Shown: positions 1-8,224 of the stretch, in pieces | How the letters are laid out: every line of letters starts with the position of its first letter | Numbering within the stretch: the first letter of the stretch is position 1 | NCBI RefSeq assembly: GCF_900996245.1 | Contig: NZ_CAAJGK010000041.1 | Coordinates: forward strand, 434,001 to 498,000 | Direction: 5' to 3' | Source of the DNA: Paraburkholderia sp. BCC1886 | Lineage (GTDB): Bacteria; Pseudomonadota; Gammaproteobacteria; Burkholderiales; Burkholderiaceae | DNA: 64,000 bases | Notes under the pieces: model-generated | Database searches by the model: none | Told to the model about the DNA's origin: nothing | Seen by the model: the letters and a program-made list of their open reading frames with translations, nothing else | Translations under genes and position numbers: made by a program

Positions 1-804
1 GATCGTCAGCTCCGACGCGTGGTAAGCCGGCAGCAACGTGACCAGCTTGCCGAGCGCGATCTGTTCGCCGAACACGAACGTCGGACCGTAAGCGACACCC
101 GCACCGGCAAGCGCGGCGGCGAGCAGCATCTGCGTGTTGTTGGCGGCCAGGCGACATGGGCCGTCGATCACATGCGCGCGCTGCTGCTCGTCGACCAGCG
201 TCCAGTCGCCGGCCGATACGGCTTCGCTGAACGTCAGCCGCTCTGCGCGGCGCAGGTCGTCGGGCGTCTGCGGCGTGCCGTGCCGTTCCAGATAAGCCGG
301 CGACGCGCACACCACCATCCGGCAGGGCGCGAGCCGCCGCGCGACCAGACCCGAATCCCGCAGACGACCAATGCGGACCGCGAGATCCACGCCGGTTTCC
401 AGCAGATCGACATACCGGTCGCTCAGCGAGACTTCGATGTTCACGAGCGGATGGGCGTCCAGATACCGCGCGACCACGCCGCCCAGATGCATCGCGCCGA
501 AGGTCACCGGCGCGGCGATCCGCAGGACGCCGCGCGCGCTGCCGTGCGCGTCGGCGGCTTCGCGCGTGGCCTCGTCGTAGGCGTCGAGAATCTGCTTGCA
601 ACGCTGGTAGTAGTTCTGCCCGATATCCGTCAGGCTGAGCCGGCGCGTGGTGCGCTGTAGCAGCCGGACATTCAGTTCCGCTTCGATCGCACTGACGTAT
701 TTGCCGGCCATCGCCGGTGAGAGGCCGAAGCGGCGCGCGGCGGCCGCGAGACTGCCTTCGTCGACGGCGGCGACGAACACGCCCAGCGCGGTCAGACGGT
801 CCAT
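1..804 (-). CDS. LysR-family transcriptional regulator, 3' end cut by window edge
   Basis: The reverse strand is open from an ATG at 804 down to base 1 with no stop, giving 268 codons of a protein whose family is usually about 300 residues. The translation begins MDRLTALGVFVAAVDEGSLAA and continues with a typical LysR winged helix-turn-helix (RRFGLSPAMAGKYVSAIE, then RLLQRTTRRLSLTD). The substrate-binding domain follows (GVLRIAAPVTFGAMHL). It is probably a DNA-binding regulator of the CrgA/DmlR-like branch. Its target is unknown, because the genes beyond the left edge are not visible. I see no link to the siderophore locus. The missing C-terminus is only the window boundary, not a truncation. 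Confidence 0.85.
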   Translation of the reverse strand, partial: MDRLTALGVFVAAVDEGSLAAAARRFGLSPAMAGKYVSAIEAELNVRLLQRTTRRLSLTDIGQNYYQRCKQILDAYDEATREAADAHGSARGVLRIAAPVTFGAMHLGGVVARYLDAHPLVNIEVSLSDRYVDLLETGVDLAVRIGRLRDSGLVARRLAPCRMVVCASPAYLERHGTPQTPDDLRRAERLTFSEAVSAGDWTLVDEQQRAHVIDGPCRLAANNTQMLLAAALAGAGVAYGPTFVFGEQIALGKLVTLLPAYHASELTI

Positions 805-838
805 GGGAACACTCGCGACATCTGAATGGAGAACGGGT

Positions 839-1714
839 TCATCGACCTGCGCCGCTCGCCCCGGCGCCATAGCCGAGTCTCGCACTGACCGCCTGCGCTT
901 CCAGCCGCACCGCAGCCGCAATCCGCCCGTCGATGGACGAATCGAACCCGCCGGTCGCGCCCAGTGCCGTGAGCGCGCCGCACAGCCGGCCGTTGAAATC
1001 GAATAGCGGCGCGGCCACGGCACTGATGCCGGTCAAGTTGGTGTCTTTGACCACCGCGCAGCGTGCGGCCTGTACTTCGAGACGAAGCTGTCCGAGCGGA
1101 TCCGCGGCGTCGAGCGTGGCGCGCTGATCGGTGGAAGCCTGCGCGAGTTCGTCGGCGGCAATCGCCCGAACGCGCGATTCGTCCAGCAGCCCGAGAAACA
1201 CACGTCCGGTCGCCGACCACAGCACCGACATTACCGAGCCCACGCGCACGTTCACCGTCACCGGCAAACCGGGTTCCTCGAAGCGCACGATGGTCGGCCC
1301 ACGGTTGCCCATCACGGCGACGAAGCAGGTGACTTCCAGGCTCTCCCGGAGCCGGACCAGCGATGCTTCGGCTTCGCGCACCGGATCGACGAGGCGCATT
1401 GCCGCCAGGCCAATGGCGAGGCATTCCGTGCCCAGCACGTAGAGTTGCGTCGACGGCTCCTGCGCGATCAGCGCTTCTTCCATCAGACTGACCAGATAGC
1501 GATGCACCTTGGCCGGACTTTCGTCGACATAGGCGGCGAGCGCCGTGAGCGACGCGCGTCCGCCCAACGCCGCGAGCCCTTTAAGCAGCACCACCGCGGT
1601 GGTCGCCGACTGCACCCGCTGACGGCGTTCGCGCTCGGGCAAAGCGGCGTCAGCGGAGCCGACGGCGTCACTCGAGTCGCCGTCGGCTACCTTGAAATCC
1701 GGAGTTTTTTTCAT
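839..1714 (-). CDS. IclR-family transcriptional regulator
   Basis: This is a 291-residue protein. Residues about 35-95 form an N-terminal winged helix (SATTAVVLLKGLAALGG, then SLTALAAYVDESPAKVHRYL). A C-terminal IclR effector domain follows (GNRGPTIVRFEEPGLPV, WSATGRVFLGLL, GISAVAAPLFDF). Family members bind small carboxylic or aromatic ligands and act as repressors or activators of adjacent catabolic genes. The gene is divergent from the P450-reductase fusion at 1828, and only 113 bases separate the two start codons. That space holds a perfect TACGC/GCGTA palindrome, so the P450 gene is the most likely target. The effector is not deducible from sequence. The start at 1714 is the first ATG and gives a normal family length. 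Confidence 0.88.
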   Translation of the reverse strand: MKKTPDFKVADGDSSDAVGSADAALPERERRQRVQSATTAVVLLKGLAALGGRASLTALAAYVDESPAKVHRYLVSLMEEALIAQEPSTQLYVLGTECLAIGLAAMRLVDPVREAEASLVRLRESLEVTCFVAVMGNRGPTIVRFEEPGLPVTVNVRVGSVMSVLWSATGRVFLGLLDESRVRAIAADELAQASTDQRATLDAADPLGQLRLEVQAARCAVVKDTNLTGISAVAAPLFDFNGRLCGALTALGATGGFDSSIDGRIAAAVRLEAQAVSARLGYGAGASGAGR

Positions 1715-1775
1715 GGCTGCATTCTAACGGGGCACGCTTCCCGGGCCGAGCACCGCGTAAACACCAGGCTTACGA

Positions 1776-1803
1776 TTACGCAATGCGTACTATAGTTACG
1801 CAA
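1776..1803. promoter_or_regulatory. Candidate IclR operator between IclR and P450 genes
   Basis: TACGCAATGCGTA at 1777-1789 is a perfect inverted repeat (TACGC, AAT, GCGTA). The octamer TTACGCAA occurs twice, at 1776 and 1796, which is 20 bases apart or about two helical turns. IclR proteins bind short palindromes in divergent intergenic regions, so this is the best operator candidate. Function is inferred only from position and symmetry. Confidence 0.45.
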
Positions 1804-1827
1804 ATGGAATTGCAGCAGGAGACGACG

Positions 1828-4182
1828 ATGAACGAGACGATGACGACGGGCCGCAGCGGCGGCTGTCCCTTCAACCACGGTGCAGCCGCGGCCGTGCCGA
1901 GCAGCGCGGTCACGCCGACCGGCTGCCCGGTCAGCCATAACGCCGCCGCCTTCGACCCGTTCGAAGACGGCTATCAGCAGGACCCGCCGGACTACGTGCG
2001 CTGGGCGCGCGACCAGGAGCCGGTGTTCTACAGCCCGAAACTCGGCTACTGGGTGGTCACCCGTTACGACGACATCAAGGCGATCTTCCGCGACAACATC
2101 ACGTTCAGCCCGTCGATCGCGCTCGAAAAAATCACCCCGACCGGCCCCGAGGCCAACGCGGTACTCGCGTCCTACGGCTTCGCGCTGAACCGCACGCTGG
2201 TGAACGAGGACGAACCGGCGCACATGCCGCGCCGCCGCGCGCTGATGGACCCGTTCACGCCCGAGGAACTGCTGCATCACGAACCGATGGTGCGCAAGCT
2301 GGCCCGCGAATACGTGGACCGTTTCATCGACGACGGCCACGCGGACCTGGTCGATCAGATGTTGTGGGAAGTGCCGCTTACGGTCGCGCTGCATTTTCTC
2401 GGCGTGCCGGAAGAGGACATGGACACGCTGCGCGAATACTCGATCGCGCACACCGTTAACACGTGGGGCCGCCCGAAACCCGAAGAGCAGGTCGCCGTCG
2501 CGCACGCAGTCGGCAAGTTCTGGACGTTCGCCGGCAAGGTGCTCGACAAGATGCGCCAGAATCCGGACGCGCCGGGCTGGATGCAGTACGGCCTGCGCAA
2601 GCAGAAAGAACTGCCGGAGGTGGTCACCGACTCCTATCTGCATTCGATGATGATGGCCGGCATCGTCGCCGCGCACGAAACCACCGCGAACGCCACGGCG
2701 AACGCGATGAAGCTGCTGCTCGAACACCCGCAGGCCTGGCGCGACATCTGCGACGACCCGAGCCTGATTCCGAACGCGGTCGAGGAATGTTTGCGGCACA
2801 ACGGCTCGGTGGCGGCATGGCGGCGTCTCGCCACGCGCGACGTGACGGTGGGCGGCATCGCGATTCCTCAGGGTTCCAAACTGTTGATCGTCACGTCGTC
2901 GGCGAATCACGACGAACGGCAATTCGCCGACGCCGATCTGTTCGACATTCGCCGCGAGAACGCGAGCGACCAGTTGACCTTCGGCTACGGCTCGCATCAA
3001 TGCATGGGCAAGAACCTCGCGCGCATGGAGATGCAGATTTTCCTCGAGGAATTTACGCGCCGTCTGCCGCACATGAAGCTCACGCCGCAGCGCTTTTCGT
3101 ATGTGCCGAACACGTCGTTCCGCGGACCGGAGCACGTGCTGGTGGAATGGGACCCGGCGCTGAATCCCGAGCGTCACGATAAAGCCGTGCTGGAGCCGCG
3201 CGCGGCAGTGCGGGTCGGCGAGCCGTCCGCGCACGCGCTCAGCCGGCCGGTCGTGGTCAGCGCACTGACGCGTGAGACCGGAGAGATCGTGCGGGTTAGC
3301 CTGGCCTCGCCGGACGGCCGCGCGTTGCCGCGCTGGACCGCCGGTTCGCATATCGACGTCGAATGTGGAACGACCGGCATCTCGCGGCAGTATTCGCTGT
3401 GCGGTGACCCGGAACAATGCGGCGTGTTCGAGATCGCGGTGCTCAGGGAGAAGGACAGCCGCGGCGGTTCCGCGTGGCTGCACGAGCACCTGGAAGTCGG
3501 CGCGCAGTTGCGCATTCGTGGACCGCGCAACCACTTCCGGCTCGACGAAACGGCGCGCCGGTTGATCCTGATTGCCGGCGGTATCGGCATCACGCCGATC
3601 AGCGCGATGGCGCGGCGCGCGCAGGCATTGGGGATCGACTACGAAGTGCATTTCAGCGGCAGCACTCGCGCGGCCATGGCCTTGCTGCCGGAGTTGACCG
3701 CGCTGCACGGCGCGCGTCTGCGGGTGTTCGTATCGGAAGAGGGCACGCGCAACGACTTTCAGACGCTCGATGTCACCGAGGGCACGCAGGTGTACGCGTG
3801 CGGACCGGCGCGCATGCTCGACGCGTTGCAGGAAGTGAGCGCGGCGTGGCCCGACGACGCGTTGAAGGTCGAGCATTTCGAATCGCAACTCGGCGCGCTC
3901 GATCCGGCGAACGAGCACGCGTTCGAAGCGGAGTTGAAGGATTCGGGACTGGTCGTGATGGTGCCCGCCGGCCAGACACTGCTGGCCGCGCTACGCCGCG
4001 CGAACGTGGACGTGCAGAGCGACTGCGAAGAAGGTCTGTGCGGATCGTGCGAAGTGCGCGTGCTCGCGGGCGAGGTCGATCACCGGGATGTCGTGCTGAC
4101 CAAAGGCGAGCGTCAGGCCAATAACCGCATGATGACCTGCTGCTCGCGCGCCGTCGGTGAGCGGCTGGTGCTGGAGCTTTAA
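1828..4182 (+). CDS. Self-sufficient cytochrome P450 fused to FMN/2Fe-2S reductase (CYP116B-type)
   Basis: This is a 784-residue fusion that carries its own electron-transfer chain. The P450 domain (about 1-455) has the I-helix AHETT motif and the haem-binding stretch FGYGSHQCMG, with Cys392 as the predicted thiolate ligand. Next comes a phthalate-dioxygenase-reductase-like module: FMN-binding RQYSLCGD and nucleotide-binding GGIGITPISA. The C-terminal plant-type ferredoxin has Cys733, Cys738, Cys741 and a fourth Cys near 771. The N-terminus has two GCP(F/V)(N/S)H motifs, as is usual in CYP116B proteins. Such enzymes hydroxylate or dealkylate small substrates using NAD(P)H; the substrate here is unknown. 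I chose the start at 1828 because AGGAG lies about six bases upstream. Alternatives in frame are 1783 and 1804. It is probably controlled by the divergent IclR gene. Confidence 0.92.
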   Translation: MNETMTTGRSGGCPFNHGAAAAVPSSAVTPTGCPVSHNAAAFDPFEDGYQQDPPDYVRWARDQEPVFYSPKLGYWVVTRYDDIKAIFRDNITFSPSIALEKITPTGPEANAVLASYGFALNRTLVNEDEPAHMPRRRALMDPFTPEELLHHEPMVRKLAREYVDRFIDDGHADLVDQMLWEVPLTVALHFLGVPEEDMDTLREYSIAHTVNTWGRPKPEEQVAVAHAVGKFWTFAGKVLDKMRQNPDAPGWMQYGLRKQKELPEVVTDSYLHSMMMAGIVAAHETTANATANAMKLLLEHPQAWRDICDDPSLIPNAVEECLRHNGSVAAWRRLATRDVTVGGIAIPQGSKLLIVTSSANHDERQFADADLFDIRRENASDQLTFGYGSHQCMGKNLARMEMQIFLEEFTRRLPHMKLTPQRFSYVPNTSFRGPEHVLVEWDPALNPERHDKAVLEPRAAVRVGEPSAHALSRPVVVSALTRETGEIVRVSLASPDGRALPRWTAGSHIDVECGTTGISRQYSLCGDPEQCGVFEIAVLREKDSRGGSAWLHEHLEVGAQLRIRGPRNHFRLDETARRLILIAGGIGITPISAMARRAQALGIDYEVHFSGSTRAAMALLPELTALHGARLRVFVSEEGTRNDFQTLDVTEGTQVYACGPARMLDALQEVSAAWPDDALKVEHFESQLGALDPANEHAFEAELKDSGLVVMVPAGQTLLAALRRANVDVQSDCEEGLCGSCEVRVLAGEVDHRDVVLTKGERQANNRMMTCCSRAVGERLVLEL

Positions 4183-4203
4183 GCGGCCCCGAGCGCTCAG
4201 ACT

Positions 4204-4241
4204 GCGCACCGGCGCACCGGCGCACCGGCGCACCGGCGCAC
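4204..4241. repeat. Short tandem repeat, 8-bp unit
   Basis: GCGCACCG is repeated head to tail about 4.75 times between the stop codons of two convergent genes (the P450 fusion and the SDR). No terminator-like T-run follows. It looks like a slippage-prone spacer. Confidence 0.7.
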
Positions 4242-4260
4242 AGTTGCACCGGCAGCGCGT

Positions 4261-5091
4261 TCATTGATCCGCATCGACCGAGCAGGCGACGTCCTTCTGC
4301 GCTTCCAGCACGCGCAGCCGCTCGCGCAGCGCCGCGCCGACCGATTCGTAAGCGCCGCTGCCGAGCGTCACGCGCAGCGCCGGATGCGCTGCATCGGCCG
4401 CGGCGATCATCGCATCGACGGTCTTGCCCGCGTCGCCGCGAATCTTGAAGGTGTTGGTCGCCACCATGCGCCGGACTTCCCCTGCGGGCGTGTCGTCGTA
4501 CTCGGGCATCGGCGTCGCATGATCGAGCCCGGTCGCGAATTTCGTGGCCGTCGGCCCCGGTTCCACGATCACGAAGTCGATGCCGAACGGCGCGACCTCT
4601 TTCGCGACCGATTCCACGAAGCCTTCGATGCCCCATTTGGTCGCGTGATACAGGCTGAAGTTGGGGTACGCGATCTGTCCGCCTTCGGACGACACCTGCA
4701 CGATGCGTCCGCCGCCCTGGCGGCGCAGATGCAGCAGCGCCGCGCGAATCAGCTGGATCGAACCGGTAAGATTGGTCGCGATCTGCCGCTCGATTTGCGA
4801 GTCGCTCAGTTCTTCGGCCGCGCCGAACAGGCCATACGCGGCGTTGCTTACCACCACGTCGATCCGTCCCATCCGCTCGAAAGCCTGCGCGACGGCTGCG
4901 TGCACCTGACGCGTATCGGCGACATCCAGCGTCGCCTGGGACAGGCGCTCGCCGTAGCGTTGCTGCAGATCGTCGAGCGGCCCCGTTTTGCGCAGCGTGG
5001 CGACGACGCGATCGCCGCGTTCGAGGAGTTTTTCGACGAGCAGGCGGCCGAGGCCACTCGAAGTACCGGTAATCAGCCAGGTTTTGGTCAT
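4261..5091 (-). CDS. Short-chain dehydrogenase/reductase (SDR)
   Basis: This 276-residue protein is a classical SDR. The N-terminal NAD(P)-binding motif is TGTSSGLG. The NAA motif appears as SNAAYG, the active-site Ser lies in VQVSSEGG, and the catalytic Tyr-Lys pair is YHATK. This gives the usual Rossmann-fold oxidoreductase acting on a hydroxyl or carbonyl group in the cytoplasm. The cofactor is likely NADP, judged only from the family. Substrate is unknown. The gene is divergent from the LysR gene at 5191 with a 99-base gap, a common arrangement in which the LysR protein controls the oxidoreductase. The start at 5091 places the glycine motif at the expected distance from the N-terminus. 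Confidence 0.9.
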   Translation of the reverse strand: MTKTWLITGTSSGLGRLLVEKLLERGDRVVATLRKTGPLDDLQQRYGERLSQATLDVADTRQVHAAVAQAFERMGRIDVVVSNAAYGLFGAAEELSDSQIERQIATNLTGSIQLIRAALLHLRRQGGGRIVQVSSEGGQIAYPNFSLYHATKWGIEGFVESVAKEVAPFGIDFVIVEPGPTATKFATGLDHATPMPEYDDTPAGEVRRMVATNTFKIRGDAGKTVDAMIAAADAAHPALRVTLGSGAYESVGAALRERLRVLEAQKDVACSVDADQ

Positions 5092-5190
5092 GGTGAGTCT
5101 CCTGTGGAAAACGTGAAACCGATTCTAGAGACACATGATTCGTGCGATAAGCCGCTATAGTTGGCATGCTTCCGTGAAAAATCCCCACCA

Positions 5191-6171
5191 ATGACCAGAC
5201 CGACGCTCGCCGACCTCAGTGCGTTTTCCGCCATCGCAACGCATCGCAGCTTTCGGCTTGCGGCCGACGCGCTAGGCGTATCGCGCTCGTCGCTGAGTCA
5301 CACGATGCTCGCGCTGGAGCGCGGTCTGGGCGTGCGCCTGCTCAACCGGACCACTCGCAGCGTGGCGCCCACCGAAGCCGGGGAAGCTTTGCTGGCGCGG
5401 CTCGGACCGGTGCTGCGCGACCTCGACGAGGCGCTCGACTCGCTCGCCGACGCCGGCGGCGAGCCCGGCGGCACGCTGCGTATCAACGCCAACGAGAGCG
5501 CCGCGCGCCTGCTGTTGCGCAGCGCAGTGCCGACGTTTCTTGCGCGATTTCCGGGTATGGCGCTGGAATTGATCGCGGAAGGGCGACTGGTGGATATCGT
5601 CGAGCAGGGTTTCGATGCGGGCGTGCGGCTCGGCGAATCGATTCCGCGCGACATGGTGGCCGTGCCGATCACCGGCGATCTGCGTTTCGTCGTGGTTGCG
5701 GCGCCGTCCTATCTGGCGGAGCGCGAGCCGCCGCGCACGCCCGACGATCTGCAGACGCATCGCTGTATTCGCCAACGGCTGCCGAGCGGCAAGCGCTACC
5801 GCTGGGAGTTTCGCCAGCATCGCCAGGAAGTGGCGATCGACGTGCCGGGCGCGCTCACCCTCGATCACAACGGTTTGATGGTCGAGGCCGCCGCCGACGG
5901 CATGGGTTTGGCCTACGTGCCGGAGTCCACGGCGCGCGCCTGGCTGGACGACGGCCGTCTGGTGCTGGTGCTGGAAAACTGGTGCCCGTCGATTCCCGGC
6001 CTGTCGCTGTACTATCCGGGCCACCGGCACGTGCCGGCGGGCTTGCGGGCGTTCATCGACGTGTTGAAAGAGACGCGCGGCGAACTGGCGGGCGGGGCGC
6101 ATAACCCGGAATACACCGAAGCCGCCGAAGCCGCCGGAGCCGCTACCCCAGCATCCCCTGCACCCGATTGA
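5191..6171 (+). CDS. LysR-family transcriptional regulator
   Basis: A 326-residue protein. The N-terminal helix-turn-helix is clear (FRLAADALGVSRSSLSHTM, then LLNRTTRSVAPTEAGEAL). A LysR substrate-binding domain follows (GTLRINANESAARLLL, VRLGESIPRDMVAVPI, GMGLAYVPES). It is divergent from the SDR gene and probably regulates it. I chose the ATG at 5191, which puts the HTH at the usual position; a TTG at 5161 in frame would add ten residues. The C-terminus ends in an Ala/Glu-rich tail (AAEAAGAATPASPAPD) made by a short in-frame repeat. It overlaps the convergent histidine-kinase gene by 29 bases. Confidence 0.88.
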   Translation: MTRPTLADLSAFSAIATHRSFRLAADALGVSRSSLSHTMLALERGLGVRLLNRTTRSVAPTEAGEALLARLGPVLRDLDEALDSLADAGGEPGGTLRINANESAARLLLRSAVPTFLARFPGMALELIAEGRLVDIVEQGFDAGVRLGESIPRDMVAVPITGDLRFVVVAAPSYLAEREPPRTPDDLQTHRCIRQRLPSGKRYRWEFRQHRQEVAIDVPGALTLDHNGLMVEAAADGMGLAYVPESTARAWLDDGRLVLVLENWCPSIPGLSLYYPGHRHVPAGLRAFIDVLKETRGELAGGAHNPEYTEAAEAAGAATPASPAPD

Positions 6172-8065
6172 CGATCGCCTCGACGCTGAACGGTTTGGTG
6201 ATCATCTGCATGCCGGGGTCGAGCAGGCCGCCGTGCGACGAGGCGAGATCGGTGTAACCGGTCATGAACAGCACCCGCAGGTCGGGGCGCTGGGCGCGCA
6301 CCGCGTCGACGATCTGGCGGCCGTTCATCCCCGGCAGCCCGACGTCCGAGATCAGCAGATCGAAATGTGTGCTCGATTGCAGCAGCCTGAGGCCCGACGG
6401 GCCGTCGTGCGCGTGGAACACCTTGTATTTGAGTTCGGTCAGCAGGTCGACTAGCAACTGCCTGACCGACGCGTCGTCCTCCACCACGAGGATGGTCGCG
6501 TTCGAATGCGCGTCGCCGAGACCCAGGTGCTGTGTCGCCACGCGATCCGCGGCGGGTGCCTGCTCGCCATCTTTTTCCGGCAGATACAGGCTCACGGTCG
6601 TGCCGACGCCGGCCTGACTGGCGAGCGTCGCGAATCCGCCCGACTGGCCCGCGAAGCCGTACACCATCGACAGCCCGAGGCCCGTGCCCTGGCCGAGCGG
6701 CTTGGTGGTGAAGAACGGCTCGAACGCCTGCCGCACGACGTCGGGCGGCATGCCCGAACCGGTGTCAGTTACCGCGATGCGCACGTAGCGTCCGGGCAAT
6801 ACGTCGCGCTGCGTGGCCGCATATTGTTCGTCGACGTCCTCGCGGGAGGTGGCGATGCGCAGCGTGCCGCCCGCAGGCATCGCGTCGCGCGCGTTGATCG
6901 ACAGGTTGAGGAGCGCGCTTTCGAGCTGGTTCGCGTCGCAGCGGGTCGTGCAGGGCTCGGAATCCAGCGCGAGTTCGATGCCGATCGATTCGCCCATGGT
7001 CCGGCGCAGCAGGTCTTCGAGCGCGCCGACCAGATGGTTCACGTCCACTACATTAGGATCGAGCGGCTGACGGCGTGAAAACGCCAGCAGCCGCTGGGTC
7101 AGGCCGGCGGCGCGATGCGCGGACGACATCGCCATGTCGATATAGCGTTCCAGCGATTCGGTGCGATTCAGCGTGACCAGCCGGCGGATCAGTTCCAGCG
7201 GGCCCGTGATGCCTTGCAGCAGATTATTGAAATCGTGCGCGATGCCGCCGGTCAACTGGCCGACGGCCTCCATTTTCTGGCTTTGCCGCAGTTGCTCTTC
7301 GAGTCGCCGCTGGCTGCTCATATCGACGCCGACGCCGGTGCGCCGCACCGGCTTGCCGTTGTCGTCGAAATAAGTGTGGCCGCGCGACAACACCCAGCGA
7401 ATCGAGCCGTCCGGATGATCGATCCGGTACTCCAGTTCGAGGTCGCCGCTGCGCACGAGGCCGCCGGACATGGTGGCGACCAGCGCCGCGCGGTCGTCGG
7501 CGTGGACGTTGGCAAGAAAGCCGGTGCGCGGGATGCCGGCGAGACCGGCAACCGGGTCGATGCCGTACAGATCGGAGATAGCCTCGTCGCAGAAGAACCG
7601 GTCGGTCGCGACGTCGTAGGTCCACACGCCCACGCCGCTTACCGCCGACAACGCCAGCCGGGCGAAGTCCAGCGAGTCTTTCAGCGCCAGTTCATGTTCG
7701 CGCTGCTGGGTGATGTCGCGCGCCACGCAGAACAGGCGGTCTTCGAACGGCTCGGCGCGCCAGCTCAGCAGCCGGTAGTCGCCGCCGCGCGTGCAATAGC
7801 GGTTTTCGAAATTGAGGGTGCTTCGGCCGGCAGCCAGTTGCGCGACCTCCGCGCGGGTCTTGTCGCGATCGTCCGGGTGTTCCAGCCATTCGGAGGTGCG
7901 CCCGACGATATCGCTGTCGTCCCAGCCCAGAATGCCGGACCAGGCAGGATTGACGGCGAGCCAGACGCCTTGCAGATCGGCGATACCCAGCATGTCGTGA
8001 CTGACTTGCCAGAATAGATCGCGCTCCTGCATCGGGTTTTTGTTGGGGGGCAATGCTGAATTCAT
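6143..8065 (-). CDS. Hybrid sensor histidine kinase (PAS-PAS-HisKA-HATPase-REC)
   Basis: A 640-residue cytoplasmic sensor with no membrane segments visible. Two PAS domains occupy about 10-125 and 135-260. The dimerisation/phosphoacceptor box is GGIAHDFNNLLQ with His277. An HATPase_c domain follows (N box LSINARDAMP, G boxes DTGSGMPPD and GQGTGLGLSM). A C-terminal receiver domain has a phosphoacceptor Asp574 in ISDVGLPG. Hybrid kinases of this type autophosphorylate and pass the phosphate to their own receiver. The output partner is not in the window. I chose the ATG at 8065; the open frame extends to 8209 and another ATG is at 8029, so the start is uncertain. I see no tie to iron acquisition. 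Confidence 0.87.
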   Translation of the reverse strand: MNSALPPNKNPMQERDLFWQVSHDMLGIADLQGVWLAVNPAWSGILGWDDSDIVGRTSEWLEHPDDRDKTRAEVAQLAAGRSTLNFENRYCTRGGDYRLLSWRAEPFEDRLFCVARDITQQREHELALKDSLDFARLALSAVSGVGVWTYDVATDRFFCDEAISDLYGIDPVAGLAGIPRTGFLANVHADDRAALVATMSGGLVRSGDLELEYRIDHPDGSIRWVLSRGHTYFDDNGKPVRRTGVGVDMSSQRRLEEQLRQSQKMEAVGQLTGGIAHDFNNLLQGITGPLELIRRLVTLNRTESLERYIDMAMSSAHRAAGLTQRLLAFSRRQPLDPNVVDVNHLVGALEDLLRRTMGESIGIELALDSEPCTTRCDANQLESALLNLSINARDAMPAGGTLRIATSREDVDEQYAATQRDVLPGRYVRIAVTDTGSGMPPDVVRQAFEPFFTTKPLGQGTGLGLSMVYGFAGQSGGFATLASQAGVGTTVSLYLPEKDGEQAPAADRVATQHLGLGDAHSNATILVVEDDASVRQLLVDLLTELKYKVFHAHDGPSGLRLLQSSTHFDLLISDVGLPGMNGRQIVDAVRAQRPDLRVLFMTGYTDLASSHGGLLDPGMQMITKPFSVEAIVNRVQGMLG

Positions 8066-8224
8066 ACCGATAAAGTGTTCGGGCCGCGACATGGCCGGTC
8101 GGCCAGAAGCGCCATGTTGCTGTAAGCATGGCGTCGTGGCAATCACCGATGGTGAGTCGGCGAACACTTTTTGCCCGGTTGACGACGCATTTCGCGAAAT
8201 TCCGCCCACCTGACAACTTCCCCT

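Noticed and set aside
1711..3918. A 735-codon minus-strand open frame
   Set aside because: It is antisense to the P450-reductase gene, is rich in Arg/His/Val and has no family motif. The plus-strand product is unmistakable.
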